In this document: in pieces, positions 1 through 12,212 of the stretch
Numbering within the stretch: the stretch's first letter is position 1
Layout: every line of letters begins with the position of its first letter
Assembly (NCBI RefSeq): GCF_013267835.1
Contig: NZ_CP053939.1
Location: 1,116,001-1,180,000, forward strand
Reading direction: 5' to 3'
Source of the DNA: Neisseria mucosa
GTDB lineage: Bacteria; Pseudomonadota; Gammaproteobacteria; Burkholderiales; Neisseriaceae
DNA: 64,000 nt
Program-made: the position numbers and the translations under genes
Notes under the pieces: model-generated
Database searches by the model: none
Told to the model about the DNA's origin: nothing
What the model saw: the letters and a program-made list of their open reading frames with translations, nothing else

Positions 1-502
1 GCTTGCTGCACTGCTACTTTCCGCATGCGCAACCTCGCTCCCTCATCCGCAAACGCTGCCACCGCTTTCCAAAGAAGGCCAATGGTTCAAACTCGAGCAA
101 ACCAATGCGGCGGGGCAAACCGTTCAAACCAATCTCTTGGCAGTCGAACCTCATTCAGACGGCATCCGCTTTGTCCAAACCGATGCACTGGGCGCGCCGG
201 TATCGCGTCAATCGGTCAGCACCAAAGGCTGGAAAAATGACGGCTTTGTGATGCCCAATGCCGCTTCGCGCCGACTGTTTGCCGCCCTGTTGCCGCTTTT
301 GGCTGCTGAACACGCCGCCACGCTTTACCCTGAAGCCCGCCAACAAAACGCCACCCATCAAGGCTTCTGCCCTGACGGCAAAGGCGCGGTATTCAGCTAC
401 CGCGAGCGTGATTTGTGGTGTGTCGCCCACCATTCCGAACAATTCCTCATCGGCTTCCCCGACCAAACTTTCTGGACGGTCAGCCCGATTGCAGAAGACT
501 AA
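1..502 (+). CDS. Lipoprotein, DUF3261-like, 5'-truncated by window edge
   Basis: The reading frame is open from base 2 to a TAA at 500-502. The first visible residues, LAALLLSAC, form a lipobox, so the Cys would be lipidated after signal peptide cleavage and only about ten signal-peptide residues are missing. The mature part is about 155 residues, rich in Trp/Phe, with no catalytic motif I recognise. It ends three bases before the ketosynthase ATG, so the two are almost certainly co-transcribed. Size, lipobox and this neighbour fit the DUF3261 lipoproteins of aryl-polyene-type clusters. That family call is inference from context plus general resemblance. Confidence 0.6.
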   Translation, partial: LAALLLSACATSLPHPQTLPPLSKEGQWFKLEQTNAAGQTVQTNLLAVEPHSDGIRFVQTDALGAPVSRQSVSTKGWKNDGFVMPNAASRRLFAALLPLLAAEHAATLYPEARQQNATHQGFCPDGKGAVFSYRERDLWCVAHHSEQFLIGFPDQTFWTVSPIAED

Positions 503-505
503 TTC

Positions 506-1708
506 ATGAATACTCCTGTTTATCTCAGCCGTCCGGCACTGACCAGCGCATTGGGCAGCGGCTTGCAAGTTCATGCCGAAGCCTTACTCACGCCGTCTGA
601 AAACACGCCCCTGACTTTTTCAGACCAATGGGTAAAAGGCAAAACGCATGCTTTCGGTGCCGTCAAAGAAACCCTGATGCCCCTGCCCGACAACATCCCC
701 GAAGCACACCGCAGCCGCAACAACCAGCTTATCCTGCACGCGCTTTCGCAAATAGACGGACTGATTCAGACGGCCATTGCCCGTTACGGCAAAGAAAGGG
801 TCGCTGTCGTTACCGGTACGTCCACCAGTGGCGCAGACGAAAATATCCCTTTGTTCCAACACGTTGTCCAAGGCGGTGCATGGACGAATGTTCCGTTCAA
901 ACAGCTGCAACACACCATGGCTTCGCCCTCCGAATTTATCGCCCAAGTTTACGGTCTGGACGGCTTGCGCTATACCGTTTCCACCGCCTGCACTTCCGGC
1001 GCACGCGCCCTCATCAGCGCAGCCCGGCTGCTTCGTGCCGGATTGTGTGATGCCGTGATTTGCGGCGGCGCAGATACGCTTTCTCCGCTGACGATCAATG
1101 GTTTTGCCTCTTTGGAAGTGCTTTCAGACGGCATTGCCAAGCCTTTTTCCGCCAACCGCAACGGTATCAATATCGGCGAAGCGGCCGCATTTTTCGTGAT
1201 GACGCGCGATGCCGATTTTGACGGCGAAATGCAGTTGCTGGGCTACGGTGCAAGCAGCGATGCCTACCATATGTCTTCGCCCCGCCCAGACGGTTTGGGT
1301 GCAGCCCAATCCTTTCAGGCTGCTTTGGATAAAGCCGGTTTGAAAGCGGAAGACATCGGCTGGATCAATCTACACGGCACCGGCACGCAGCACAACGACA
1401 GCATGGAAAGCCGGGCCGTTGCCGAAGTATTTGGCAGCCACACCCTTTGCACCTCAACCAAGCCGTCCACCGGTCATACTTTGGGTGCAGCCGGTGCAAT
1501 CGAAGCCGCGTTTGCCTGGTTGATGGTCAACCGCCAATACAATCCGGAAGGCAAACTGCCGCCCCAACAATGGGACAATGTACCCGATTCCGAGCTGCCC
1601 AACATCGCTTTGACCGACGGCAACAGCCGCTGGCCGTCTGAAAAACGCATTGCCGCCAGCTCGTCTTTTGCCTTCGGCGGCAGCAATGCCGTTTTGATTA
1701 TCGGATAA
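506..1708 (+). CDS. Beta-ketoacyl-ACP synthase, FabF-like (aryl-polyene type)
   Basis: A 400-aa condensing enzyme of the KAS I/II fold. The Cys-His-His set is present: Cys162 in STACTSGA, His290 in HGTGT and His324 in GHTLGAAG. Family members elongate ACP-bound acyl chains by decarboxylative condensation with malonyl-ACP in the cytoplasm. The usual FabF is about 410-415 aa. Its direct coupling to a lipoprotein gene, instead of acpP or other fab genes, suggests a dedicated secondary pathway such as aryl polyene pigment synthesis. A C-terminal codon run WPSEK is encoded by a DUS. It could alternatively be a general fatty-acid elongase, though the context makes that less likely. Confidence 0.85.
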   Translation: MNTPVYLSRPALTSALGSGLQVHAEALLTPSENTPLTFSDQWVKGKTHAFGAVKETLMPLPDNIPEAHRSRNNQLILHALSQIDGLIQTAIARYGKERVAVVTGTSTSGADENIPLFQHVVQGGAWTNVPFKQLQHTMASPSEFIAQVYGLDGLRYTVSTACTSGARALISAARLLRAGLCDAVICGGADTLSPLTINGFASLEVLSDGIAKPFSANRNGINIGEAAAFFVMTRDADFDGEMQLLGYGASSDAYHMSSPRPDGLGAAQSFQAALDKAGLKAEDIGWINLHGTGTQHNDSMESRAVAEVFGSHTLCTSTKPSTGHTLGAAGAIEAAFAWLMVNRQYNPEGKLPPQQWDNVPDSELPNIALTDGNSRWPSEKRIAASSSFAFGGSNAVLIIG

Positions 1709-1720
1709 GTCCTTATATTT

Positions 1721-1745
1721 AGGCTGTCTTTTCAGACGGCCTTTT
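1721..1745 (+). terminator. DUS-type terminator with one degenerate arm
   Basis: A 9-bp stem whose right arm is a perfect DUS; the left arm has T for C, giving a U-G wobble. A T-rich tract follows. It ends the lipoprotein-ketosynthase unit. Confidence 0.7.
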
Positions 1746-1820
1746 TCTTTTCCGCAACTTAAAAAACAATAACATCAAAACAACAACCAAATCCGCCGAA
1801 ATATGCCATAATAGGCTTAG

Positions 1821-4103
<2,283 letters not shown>

Positions 4104-4116
4104 TTAAAGTAATAAA

Positions 4117-4142
4117 AGGCCGTCTGAACTTTCAGACGGCCT
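4117..4142 (+). terminator. DUS inverted-pair terminator after icd
   Basis: Two perfect AGGCCGTCTGAA arms, 12 bp each, separated by only two bases, 13 bases after the icd stop. There is no long T run. Confidence 0.75.
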
Positions 4143-4161
4143 CAAACCTTATGGAAACACA

Positions 4162-4755
4162 ATGAAAAAAACCATTCTTTCTCTTACTCTCCTCATCAGT
4201 GCTCCGGCTTTGTGGGCATTTTCCCCTGCCGAATTGGCACAAACCCTGCAAAAACCGCAAAACGTGCAAGGCAATTTTGTCCAACAACGCCAGCTCAAAT
4301 CCCTCAGCAAACCCATGACCACCAGCGGCAGCTTTACCCTTGTCCCACAAAAAGGCCTGCTCTGGAAAATGCAAAAACCATTTGAAACCACCCTGCGCGT
4401 GCGTTCAGACGGCATCATGCAATGGAACGGCAGCCAATGGGTCAACCCAAATGCCAGCAAGCTCAACGGCCAAAGCCGCCAAATCAAACTTTTCCTCGAC
4501 CTTTTGGGCGGCAATACTCAAGGTTTGGAAAAACAATTTGATTTGAAATTAAACGGCAACGAAAAAAAATGGACGTTGACCCTGACTCCGAAAACCGCCA
4601 TTACCCGCCAAATTTTCAACCGTATCGAAATCAACGGCGATACGCTGGTGCGTAAAATCGAATTGGACGAAAAGCAAGGCGACAAAACCACCATGCAGTT
4701 CAACCAAATCCAAACCGATAAAGCTCTGGACAGCTTCAGCCGTACCGCCCTGTAA
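4162..4755 (+). CDS. LolA-like outer membrane lipoprotein carrier family protein
   Basis: A 197-aa protein with an N-terminal signal peptide (MKKTILSLTLLISAPALWA, then F). The mature part has the LolA/LolB half-barrel pattern: an early Q-x-x-N-V-x-G-x-F-x-Q segment, then alternating polar/hydrophobic strands including SGSFTLVPQKGLLWKMQKPFE. It is probably periplasmic and binds an acyl or lipid cargo. It is not clearly the housekeeping LolA. Aryl-polyene clusters carry a LolA-like gene, and this one lies just past icd from the ketosynthase and lipoprotein genes, so it may serve the same pathway. The family is supported by sequence; the pathway is inference. Confidence 0.78.
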   Translation: MKKTILSLTLLISAPALWAFSPAELAQTLQKPQNVQGNFVQQRQLKSLSKPMTTSGSFTLVPQKGLLWKMQKPFETTLRVRSDGIMQWNGSQWVNPNASKLNGQSRQIKLFLDLLGGNTQGLEKQFDLKLNGNEKKWTLTLTPKTAITRQIFNRIEINGDTLVRKIELDEKQGDKTTMQFNQIQTDKALDSFSRTAL

Positions 4756-4770
4756 TTGTCTATTCCAACA

Positions 4771-4805
4771 AAAGGCCGTCTGAAAATAGATTTCAGACGG
4801 CCTTT
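4771..4805. terminator. Bidirectional DUS-pair terminator
   Basis: Perfect 15-bp arms (AAAGGCCGTCTGAAA) around a 5-base loop, between the converging LolA-like and ylqF genes. A/T tracts on both sides allow use from either strand. Confidence 0.85.
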
Positions 4806-4809
4806 TGTA

Positions 4810-5751
4810 TTAATCGGCTGAAGGCTGCTGCCCTTTTCGTTCCGCCTTTCTGGCTTCGCGTATGGCTTTAAGTTCGGCCTCTTTCTGCCTAGCTTTTTTC
4901 AGCCAAGCTTCCCATTGGTTTGGCGTTTCCAGCGTGATTCTGCCGATTTTTCCTTCGCGGAAATCGGTCAGTATATTTTCAGCGGCCTTTTGATAATTGA
5001 TTCGTCCGCCGCTCAAAACCGCTCCGCGTTTTTTGGCAATCCACTCCAACCAAGAAGTATCGTCCCAATGGCTGCTTGGATCTTTGTCGGCTTGATAACG
5101 CTCTTGCAACAAAGCCAGATAATGGCGGCGGAGGTAATCCAAAAGCTCAAGCGCCACTTCTTCTTCGTCCAGAGCGTTACGCCCGACTGCACCGCCGGCC
5201 GCAAGGTTATAGCCGCCTTCTTCAACGATAATTTTTGGCCACAACATACCGGGGGTATCGTAAAGCCAGAAATCGTCGGCAAGGAAAAGGCGCTGTTCGG
5301 CTTTGGTAATACCGGGTTCATTACCGGTTTTGGCAGATTTTTTGCCGATCATGCCGTTAATCAAGGTGGATTTGCCGACGTTGGGAATACCGCAAATCAG
5401 AACACGCAACGGCTTCTCGATACCTTGACGATGCGGAATCATGGCGCGGCAGGCTTGGGTAATTTTTCCATGCGCGCCGGTTTCGGAAGAATCCAGCGCA
5501 ATGGCGCGGGTATCTTGACGGCTGTTGTAGTGTTCGAGCCAAACTTTAGTGCGCTCAGGATCGGCGAGGTCTTGTTTGTTTAAGATTTTCAGTTTGGGCT
5601 TGCCTTTGGACAACTGGGCAAGCAAAGGGTTTTCGCTGGAAGCAGGCATACGCGCGTCCAACATCTCAATCACCATATCAACGCTTTTAATGCGTTCGGC
5701 AATGGCTTTTTTTGCCTTGTTCATGTGGCCGGGAAACCATTGGATAGCCAT
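4810..5751 (-). CDS. ylqF: Ribosome biogenesis GTPase YlqF/RbgA
   Basis: A 313-aa circularly permuted GTPase. The motif order proves the permutation: G4 NKQD at 58-61 precedes G1 GIPNVGKS at 121-128 and G3 DTPG at 165-168. The N-terminal QWFPGHM is the family signature. Members bind the immature large ribosomal subunit and promote late assembly. The tail after residue 280 is rich in Lys/Glu/Arg, consistent with rRNA contact. The gene has its own terminator on the 3' side and appears monocistronic. Confidence 0.93.
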   Translation of the reverse strand: MAIQWFPGHMNKAKKAIAERIKSVDMVIEMLDARMPASSENPLLAQLSKGKPKLKILNKQDLADPERTKVWLEHYNSRQDTRAIALDSSETGAHGKITQACRAMIPHRQGIEKPLRVLICGIPNVGKSTLINGMIGKKSAKTGNEPGITKAEQRLFLADDFWLYDTPGMLWPKIIVEEGGYNLAAGGAVGRNALDEEEVALELLDYLRRHYLALLQERYQADKDPSSHWDDTSWLEWIAKKRGAVLSGGRINYQKAAENILTDFREGKIGRITLETPNQWEAWLKKARQKEAELKAIREARKAERKGQQPSAD

Positions 5752-5778
5752 GTCTTTTTATTCTTTCTATTCGTATCT

Positions 5779-5816
5779 GAGGCCGTCTGAACAATCATTG
5801 TTTTTCAGACGGCCTC
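5779..5816 (-). terminator. DUS-pair terminator
   Basis: 12-bp arms GAGGCCGTCTGA and complement around a 14-base loop, just past the stop of the small lipoprotein gene and upstream of ylqF. Confidence 0.7.
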
Positions 5817-5844
5817 GGTATTGGGATAATCGGTCAATCAGGAT

Positions 5845-6081
5845 TTAGAGGTTGCCATGTTCATAGCTGTAATAACCTGCTTCATCCATACATTGCTCAA
5901 ACGTTTTGGATGTATTGCCACGTTTGGTTCCATTTTGAGCTTGTGATTTGCAGGTATTGATTTGGCGGGAAACTTCAGCTTCGCTCGCGCCGGTGCGGTG
6001 CCAACGGTAAGCTGTTACAGGCTCTGTTGCACAGGCGGTCAAGATAAGCAGGGATAATGCGGTCAGACTGATTTTTTTCAT
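5845..6081 (-). CDS. Small lipoprotein of unknown function
   Basis: A 78-aa protein with a lysine-led signal peptide and the lipobox LLILTACA, so a mature peptide of about 62 residues anchored at Cys17. The mature part has two further Cys residues spaced widely (TCKSQAQ and QCMDEAGY), possibly a disulfide; I do not recognise a domain beyond resemblance to small Neisseria outer-membrane lipoproteins. The start at 6081 is chosen because it opens a classical signal peptide; a longer frame runs back into rapZ but lacks a signal. A single DUS lies between it and rapZ. Confidence 0.8.
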   Translation of the reverse strand: MKKISLTALSLLILTACATEPVTAYRWHRTGASEAEVSRQINTCKSQAQNGTKRGNTSKTFEQCMDEAGYYSYEHGNL

Positions 6082-6115
6082 GGTTTCTTCCTTTGAGGCC
6101 GTCTGAAACGGCAAG

Positions 6116-6970
6116 TTAGCGTCCTGCCAAGCTTTGAGCCTGACGGTGGCGGACAAGGAGTTCGTAACGGCCTTTGAGGCGCTCGGCCAGTTTTTCCACA
6201 ACATAAACGGAGCGGTGCTGACCGCCGGTACAACCGATGGCAATCGTCACATAACTGCGGCTCTCTTGCTGCAGACGCGGCAGCCAGCGGTTTAAGAAAT
6301 GCTCAATATCATCAACCATTTCTTGAACCAAAGGCTGCTGGTCCAAATAATCTTGAATGGGTTTGTCCATACCGGTAAAGGGGCGCAATTCAGGATCGTA
6401 ATACGGATTGGGCAGGCTGCGCATGTCAAACATAAAGTCGGCATTATTGGGAACGCCGTATTTGAAACCAAAGGACTCAAGAATAACCAGCAAACCGATG
6501 CGTTCAATGTTGAGCCATTGTTGAACGGCATAACGCAGCTGCTGCGCATTCATTTTGGACGTATCGATGCAATATGCAATGTCTTTGAGCGGAAAGAGCC
6601 ATTCGCGTTCTTTTTGCAGGCTTTCCAACAAGGTCAGATTATGGCCGGACAAAGGATGGCCGCGGCGGGTTTCCGAGAAGCGGCGTACCAACACGCCCTC
6701 TTCTGCTTCAATAAAGAGGACTTCGACTTGATGCCCTTCATGACGCAAATATTGGATTTGCTCTTGCGCTTCCTGAATATTGATACCGGAACGGATGTCA
6801 ACGCTGACACCGAGTTTGGTTTCATCGGCACGTTCGATGTGGAGCGAAACCAACGACGGAAGCATTTCCAAGGGAAGATTATCGACACAGTAATAGCCCA
6901 AATCTTCGAGCTGCTTGAGGGCTACGGATTTTCCTGAGCCGGATAAGCCGCTAATCAGGACGATTTTCAT
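6116..6970 (-). CDS. rapZ: RNase adapter / nucleotide-binding protein RapZ
   Basis: A 284-aa protein with Walker A GLSGSGKS at residues 8-15 and the C-terminal conserved block [10 protein letters not shown]. In E. coli RapZ senses glucosamine-6-phosphate and guides RNase E to an sRNA; in Neisseria the RNA partner is not known to me. The start at 6970 gives the family's usual [15 protein letters not shown] opening and lies 20 bases inside hprK, so translation is probably coupled. The order ptsN-hprK-rapZ is the PTS-Ntr type regulatory cluster. Confidence 0.94.
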   Translation of the reverse strand: MKIVLISGLSGSGKSVALKQLEDLGYYCVDNLPLEMLPSLVSLHIERADETKLGVSVDIRSGINIQEAQEQIQYLRHEGHQVEVLFIEAEEGVLVRRFSETRRGHPLSGHNLTLLESLQKEREWLFPLKDIAYCIDTSKMNAQQLRYAVQQWLNIERIGLLVILESFGFKYGVPNNADFMFDMRSLPNPYYDPELRPFTGMDKPIQDYLDQQPLVQEMVDDIEHFLNRWLPRLQQESRSYVTIAIGCTGGQHRSVYVVEKLAERLKGRYELLVRHRQAQSLAGR

Positions 6971-7913
6971 GGTTTTGTTCGTTTTCTTTGAGTTGTGTTT
7001 GATGGCGTTCGAGGAATTCTTTGGTGCTGTCTTTGCCGCGCAATTGAAGGATGTAATTGCGCACTGCAGCTTCAACCAATACTGCTAAGTTTCGACCGAT
7101 TGCAACAGGCAGGGTAACGGAACGGACGCTGACGTTGAGGATAGATTCTGTTTCGGTACGGATGCTCAATCGATCGAGTTGTTTCATGTATCCGTCGTCG
7201 GCCGGAACCAAATTGATAATCAGCTGGAGGATTTTTTTCGGACGGATGGAGGTTTCGCCAAAAATATGGCGGATATTGAGTATGCCCAAACCGCGTACTT
7301 CGAGGAAATCACGCAGCATAGGCGGGCAACGGCCTTCCAGCATTTCCGGGCCGGTGCGGAAGAGTTCGACCGCATCATCGGCAATCAGGCTGTGCCCACG
7401 CGAAATCAGCTCCAATGCCAATTCGCTCTTACCCAAGCCGGACTGCCCGGTAATGAGTACGCCCACTTCAAATACATCCAAAAATACGCCGTGCTTGATG
7501 GTGGAAGTCGCCAATGTGCGTTGCAGATAAATCCGCAAAACGTCCATCAAGTGCGGGCTTTCCTGTTTGGATGTCAGTAAAGGGATACTGTTGGTATGGC
7601 AATAATCGCGCAATTTGGGCGAAACCGGCAGACCGTTGGCGACGATGACCAAAGACATGGGAATGTCGAAAAGCTCGCCGAAATCATAGTTGAGTTCGCC
7701 CGATTCCAGACGGCGTAAATATTCGGCTTCGGCTACGCCGACAACTTGAATTTGGTTGGGATGGATAAAGTTTAAGTGGCCGACCAAGGCCAAGACGGGT
7801 TTATCGGCTTCGACACCGATACGGTTGTCCGCGCCGGAATTGCCGGCAGCCCAAGCAAGTTCGAGTTTGTGCTGATTGTCGGAAAACAGGCGGCGGACGG
7901 ATATGCTGGGCAT
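6951..7913 (-). CDS. hprK: HPr kinase/phosphorylase
   Basis: A 320-aa protein with catalytic His141 in [12 protein letters not shown], Walker A GQSGLGKS at 156-163 and the signature [16 protein letters not shown] at 204-219. The enzyme phosphorylates and dephosphorylates HPr on Ser46 according to ATP and phosphate levels. The N-terminal domain (to about residue 130) is the usual non-catalytic half. It sits three bases after ptsN and overlaps rapZ, so the three genes form one transcript. No sugar PTS permease is in the window, which fits a purely regulatory role. Confidence 0.95.
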   Translation of the reverse strand: MPSISVRRLFSDNQHKLELAWAAGNSGADNRIGVEADKPVLALVGHLNFIHPNQIQVVGVAEAEYLRRLESGELNYDFGELFDIPMSLVIVANGLPVSPKLRDYCHTNSIPLLTSKQESPHLMDVLRIYLQRTLATSTIKHGVFLDVFEVGVLITGQSGLGKSELALELISRGHSLIADDAVELFRTGPEMLEGRCPPMLRDFLEVRGLGILNIRHIFGETSIRPKKILQLIINLVPADDGYMKQLDRLSIRTETESILNVSVRSVTLPVAIGRNLAVLVEAAVRNYILQLRGKDSTKEFLERHQTQLKENEQNHENRPD

Positions 7914-7916
7914 GAA

Positions 7917-8366
7917 TTACTCTTCGGTCAGGAGTGTGCGTACTTCTTCGGCAGAAGTCGCGGCCATCAATGCTTCACGGACGGCTTTTTGAGAGAATCT
8001 GCCGGCCAGTTTGGACAAGACTTCCAAATGTTCGCCGGTAGCGTTTTCAGGCACAAGCAGGATAAAAATCAGGGAAACGGGTTTGCCGTCGGGCGCATCA
8101 AAGGCGACCGGCTCTTTGGTGCGGATAAACGCACCGGTGGCTTTTTTCACGCATGCGTGACGGCCGTGGGGAATCGCCACCCCCTGCCCCAAACCGGTCG
8201 AACCGAGTTTTTCACGGGCAAACAGGCAGTCGAACACGTTGGCATTCGGTAATTCTGCTTCATTCTCCAGCAGCTGTGCGGCCTCTTCAAACAGACGCTT
8301 TTTGCTGCTGACTTCCAAATCCAAAACGATATGGGACAAAGGTAAAATTTCGCCGATCAGGCTCAT
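7917..8366 (-). CDS. ptsN: PTS IIA-like nitrogen regulatory protein
   Basis: A 149-aa EIIA(fructose/Ntr) domain with the phosphorylatable His67 in GVAIPHGRH. The start MSLIGEILPL at 8366 gives the exact family length; an upstream in-frame codon at 8471 would add 35 unrelated residues. It is the first gene of ptsN-hprK-rapZ. It receives phosphate from HPr-type donors and acts in regulation rather than sugar uptake. Confidence 0.93.
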   Translation of the reverse strand: MSLIGEILPLSHIVLDLEVSSKKRLFEEAAQLLENEAELPNANVFDCLFAREKLGSTGLGQGVAIPHGRHACVKKATGAFIRTKEPVAFDAPDGKPVSLIFILLVPENATGEHLEVLSKLAGRFSQKAVREALMAATSAEEVRTLLTEE

Positions 8367-8573
8367 ATGTATCTCTTTTAAATGTCGCAAAACAATGGGA
8401 TTGTACCGATTGTCGGTGCAAATCTCAATCCTGAAGGCGTAATTTACACTCGTCCCGCTAACATTTTCCATGTTGTTTTTGATATTTTTTAACGAGCCGA
8501 AAATAATCCAACCATTTGATTATAATTAATTTAAAGTAAAAATTCCATCATTGGCTAAATCGCGGTTTAAATA

Positions 8574-8602
8574 AAAAGGAGTATGTCCGGCATACTCCTT
8601 TT
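8574..8602 (-). terminator. Non-DUS hairpin terminator after ubiA
   Basis: Perfect 12-bp arms (AAAAGGAGTATG and complement) around a 5-base loop. The minus-strand side is followed by TTTTTAT, fitting termination of ubiA. The absence of a DUS is unusual for this window. Confidence 0.8.
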
Positions 8603-8635
8603 CCCTTTCTTTTCAGACGGCCCCAGCCTCGTTTT

Positions 8636-9556
8636 TTAAAACAATTTGGACACCAAAAACAACCAAAAATAATGGCAGACCAATCCGCAAAACCATGCCA
8701 AGCCGATGCGGTTGTTGGCCAAAAATGTTTGGAAGCACAACTGACGGTCGCGCGTACGGATGGCGGCATATTGTTGGCACTGCCAATACGCGGTTATCGG
8801 CAATACCAGCCAATACGGCCAAGTTGCGCCGATTTTGATACCCAACACCGCCATCAATACCGTAAACCAAAAATGGCAAAGCATGGTTGCGCTAATGTCG
8901 TGATGGCCAAATGTGATTGCCGAAGTTTTAATGCCGATTTTCAAATCGTCTTCTTTGTCCGCCATGGCATAAATCGTGTCGTAAGCCAGCGTCCATAAGG
9001 CATTGGCGGTAAACATCAGCCACGCTTCGGGAGGCACTCGGCCTTGCACGGCGGCAAAGGCCATGGGAATGCCGAACGAAAATGCCAGTCCCAAATAAAA
9101 CTGCGGCAACGGGAAAAAGCGTTTGGTAAAGGGATATGTGACGGCCAGAAACAAGGCCGGAAGGCTCATCAGCCAAGTAAAGCGGTTGAGCGGCACCAGA
9201 CACAAGGCCGCCATCAGACACAGCATGACGGTCAAAAGCAACGCTTCGGTTTTGGAAACCAAACCTTTGGCAAACGGGCGGTTTTTGGTGCGCTCTACTG
9301 CACCGTCAAAATTGCGGTCGGCAAAGTCGTTCACGACGCAACCTGCGCTGCGCATTAAAAACGTGCCTGCAGTAAAGGCAATAAAAATATCCGCGTCGGG
9401 AACGCCTTTAGACGCAATCCACAATGCCCAATAAGTCGGCCACAGCAAAAGCAGGGTGCCGATGGGTTTGTCGATGCGCATCAGTTTGGCGTATATCACC
9501 ATCCGTCCGACAGCGTAACGCGGTAAAAATTGTAGGAAAAAGCGCCGTATGTTCAT
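8636..9556 (-). CDS. ubiA: 4-hydroxybenzoate octaprenyltransferase UbiA
   Basis: A 306-aa polytopic membrane protein with both prenyl-diphosphate-binding acidic motifs: [20 protein letters not shown] about a quarter of the way in and [12 protein letters not shown] about two thirds in. It attaches the polyprenyl tail to 4-hydroxybenzoate, the second step of ubiquinone synthesis, in the inner membrane. The upstream ubiC-type gene makes its substrate. A gap of about 180 bases with one DUS at each end separates them, so ubiA may have its own promoter. Confidence 0.94.
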   Translation of the reverse strand: MNIRRFFLQFLPRYAVGRMVIYAKLMRIDKPIGTLLLLWPTYWALWIASKGVPDADIFIAFTAGTFLMRSAGCVVNDFADRNFDGAVERTKNRPFAKGLVSKTEALLLTVMLCLMAALCLVPLNRFTWLMSLPALFLAVTYPFTKRFFPLPQFYLGLAFSFGIPMAFAAVQGRVPPEAWLMFTANALWTLAYDTIYAMADKEDDLKIGIKTSAITFGHHDISATMLCHFWFTVLMAVLGIKIGATWPYWLVLPITAYWQCQQYAAIRTRDRQLCFQTFLANNRIGLAWFCGLVCHYFWLFLVSKLF

Positions 9557-9733
9557 TGGTGTAATGTGTCGTTGTATATGTATTGATGCTGAATGAAAGG
9601 CATTTTTAGAGCCTTAGCTCTTATTATAATTTATTGCCGTCTGAAATCAAACGAATCTTAATGATTTAATTTGTTGTATTATAACAGAATTATGACAAAT
9701 CTCGGCAATCGGTTTTCTTTTCAGACGGCCTTA

Positions 9734-10225
9734 TCAGTATAAATCCATTAATTTCAATAAGAAATATTCTGTTAATTCCAATATTTCGCCGTTCCAATCG
9801 AAATACGAACGGCGCGCAGTAACAGGCCGTCTGAAAGACGGATGATCGGCATCTTTAAAACGAAGAAACTCAAAATCCGAACGTTTCAATGGCAATGTAC
9901 CGTCAAACAGACGCTCTCCCAAAGGCTGCGTTCCGCAATCCAATAATTCAGTCCATAGACGGCTATCCGGCCGGCACGCGCTTCTGGCTTGTATCACTGT
10001 TTCGCCGTCCAGTTTGAGCAAAACATCGCGCACAAAGATTTCGTCTCCGTTTTCTGCTCCCTTCGTCAAACCCAAATACACCGGCTCGACTGAAAAATCC
10101 TTACCTGAAGCGCGCAACGCAGCGGTTAGCGAAGAAACGGTCAGCAAATGTTCGGCCTTAGACGGCAGAAGACTTGAAGCTTCGGCATATGAACAAAGTG
10201 TGCCACGCGGTATATCAAACGCCAT
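9734..10225 (-). CDS. ubiC: Chorismate--pyruvate lyase family protein (UbiC-like)
   Basis: A 163-aa protein resembling UbiC over its whole length: an Ala-Arg block ([19 protein letters not shown]) followed by QPLGERLF, equivalent to the family's PLG-x-x-LF, and near the C-terminus [20 protein letters not shown], equivalent to RRS-x-F with the catalytic-site Glu. UbiC releases 4-hydroxybenzoate from chorismate. The neighbouring ubiA, which uses that product, supports the call. Its ATG lies inside the last codons of bioD (11-base overlap), so it is translated from the bioAD transcript. Confidence 0.82.
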   Translation of the reverse strand: MAFDIPRGTLCSYAEASSLLPSKAEHLLTVSSLTAALRASGKDFSVEPVYLGLTKGAENGDEIFVRDVLLKLDGETVIQARSACRPDSRLWTELLDCGTQPLGERLFDGTLPLKRSDFEFLRFKDADHPSFRRPVTARRSYFDWNGEILELTEYFLLKLMDLY

Positions 10226-10871
10226 TTACCACCTCTGTTTTGGCCAACTCCTGCCATTTGGCTTCGGGAAACTCATCTTTCAGACGGCCTTTAAGATATT
10301 CCAAGGTATCGCCGGCAACGGTTTCATCTTTGCTGTCGTGAATATGGTTGAAAATCAGGCTGTGCAAGCTGATACCGTATTGTTTGAGCGCGGCGAAGCT
10401 GAGCAGGGTATGGTTGATGCTGCCGAGCCGTCCGCTGGTAACGAGAATGACGGGATAAGCCTGTTGCTGAATATAATCAATGGTTAACAGGTTTTCCGTC
10501 AGAGGAACCATCAATCCGCCCGCGCCTTCGATCAATACGATTTCGTATTGTGCCGCCAATTGCTGCGTGGCGGTGCGGATTTTGTTCAAGTCCAAAGCCC
10601 TGCCGTCCAGACGGGCGGCGAGATGGGGCGAGGCGGGATAGCTGAAGATTTCGGGCATGGTCAGCCGCTGTTTGTCGGCTTCCTGCATGGGTATGCCCAT
10701 GATGTTGCGGTGGACGGCGATGTCGTCGGCGATGTTTTGGCAACCGGTTTGCACGGGCTTTTGCGTGATCACGTTTTTGCCCTGCTGCAACAATTGTTTT
10801 GCCAACATGCCACTGGCGATGGTTTTGCCGATGTCCGTGTCTATGCCGCTGACGAAGTAAACGCCTTTCAT
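10215..10871 (-). CDS. bioD: ATP-dependent dethiobiotin synthetase
   Basis: A 218-aa protein with the BioD P-loop GIDTDIGKT at 9-17 and the conserved QKPVQTG and EGAGGLMVP blocks. It closes the ureido ring of 7,8-diaminononanoate to dethiobiotin using ATP and CO2. The start at 10871 overlaps the bioA stop as ATGA, and its own stop overlaps the ubiC start, so three genes are chained by overlaps. An upstream extension of the frame is out of register with the family and is rejected. Confidence 0.95.
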   Translation of the reverse strand: MKGVYFVSGIDTDIGKTIASGMLAKQLLQQGKNVITQKPVQTGCQNIADDIAVHRNIMGIPMQEADKQRLTMPEIFSYPASPHLAARLDGRALDLNKIRTATQQLAAQYEIVLIEGAGGLMVPLTENLLTIDYIQQQAYPVILVTSGRLGSINHTLLSFAALKQYGISLHSLIFNHIHDSKDETVAGDTLEYLKGRLKDEFPEAKWQELAKTEVVNGV

Positions 10872-12157
10872 TTGCTGTGTTCCTTCAAAATTTGTACGGT
10901 TTTGTCGGCAAGTTCGGTCAAGAGGCCGTCTGAAATGATGTAAGGCGGCATGAGGTACACCAGCCTGCCGAACGGGCGCACCCAAATGCCCTGCGCCACG
11001 CAGTCCGCTTGAAAACGCGCCATATCCACGCCTTTTTCCAGCTCGATCACGCCGATGGCACCCAAAACGCGCACGTCTTTCACGCCGCGAATGTCCCATG
11101 CGGTTTTCAGACGGCCTTTTAAGATGTTTTCAATGCGGCAGATATTTGCCTGCCAATCTTGGGACAAAAGCAGTTTGACCGAAGCACAGGCAACGGCACA
11201 CGCCAGCGGGTTTGCCATAAATGTCGGGCCGTGCATAAACACGCCCGCTTCGCCGCGCGAAATCGTTTCGGTGACTTTTTGCGAAGTGATTGCCGCCGCC
11301 AGCGTCATATAGCCGCCGCTCAAGCCCTTGCCGATACACATAATATCCGGTACGACCTCCGCGTGTTCGCAGGCAAACATCTTGCCCGTGCGCCCGAATC
11401 CGGTGGCAATTTCATCAAAAATCAACACGATATCAAATTCGTCGCACAAATCGCGCAAACCGCGAAGATACTGCGGATGATAAAAATACATACCGCCCGC
11501 GCCCTGCACGACCGGTTCCAAAATAAAGGCGGCGATATCCGCATGATGCGCTTCAAACAAGGCGCGGACAGGCTGCAAATCCGCCTCGTCCCACTCATCG
11601 TCGAAACGGCTTTTCGGATTATTGACAAAATAACGCTGTGGCAGAGCGCTGCCGAAAATATGGTGCATCCCCGTTTCCGGATCGCAGACGGACATCGCGT
11701 TCCAAGTATCGCCGTGATACCCGCGCCGCACCGTCGCAATATTCTGCTTCGCGGTCAAACCCCGCGCCTGCTGGTATTGCACTGCCATCTTCAGCGCAAC
11801 TTCTACCGAAACCGAACCCGAATCCGCATAAAAAATACGGTCCAGCCCCTGCGGCAAAATCCCAACCAATAATTTGCCCAGTTCCACCGCAGGCTCGTGC
11901 GTCAAACCGCCGAACATCACATGCGACATCTGTTTAATCTGCGCCTCAACCGCCTGATTCAAAATGGGATGATTATAGCCGTGTATCGCACACCACCAAG
12001 ACGACATCCCGTCAATCAGCCGCGTACCGTCCGCCAATTCGATATGCACGCCCTCCGCACGGCGCACCGGATAAACAGGCAACGGGTCGGTCATGGACGT
12101 ATAGGGATGGAGCAGATGGGTGCGGTCGAAATCGAGCAGGGAGGACGGTTCGGACAT
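10868..12157 (-). CDS. bioA: Adenosylmethionine--8-amino-7-oxononanoate aminotransferase
   Basis: A class III aminotransferase of 429 aa. It shows the family opening [15 protein letters not shown], the PLP-phosphate region, [13 protein letters not shown], and the PLP Lys in GKGLSGGYM. It makes 7,8-diaminopelargonate with SAM as amino donor. I chose the start at 12157 ([12 protein letters not shown]) from family alignment; an in-frame ATG at 12202 has a better AAGG-type ribosome site and would add 15 residues, so the start is uncertain. It heads the bioA-bioD-ubiC chain. Confidence 0.94.
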   Translation of the reverse strand: MSEPSSLLDFDRTHLLHPYTSMTDPLPVYPVRRAEGVHIELADGTRLIDGMSSWWCAIHGYNHPILNQAVEAQIKQMSHVMFGGLTHEPAVELGKLLVGILPQGLDRIFYADSGSVSVEVALKMAVQYQQARGLTAKQNIATVRRGYHGDTWNAMSVCDPETGMHHIFGSALPQRYFVNNPKSRFDDEWDEADLQPVRALFEAHHADIAAFILEPVVQGAGGMYFYHPQYLRGLRDLCDEFDIVLIFDEIATGFGRTGKMFACEHAEVVPDIMCIGKGLSGGYMTLAAAITSQKVTETISRGEAGVFMHGPTFMANPLACAVACASVKLLLSQDWQANICRIENILKGRLKTAWDIRGVKDVRVLGAIGVIELEKGVDMARFQADCVAQGIWVRPFGRLVYLMPPYIISDGLLTELADKTVQILKEHSK

Positions 12158-12212
12158 ATTCTTTTTAAAGACAGATTGACAATTTTCGTTATTATATAAC
12201 ATCTTTACCTTT

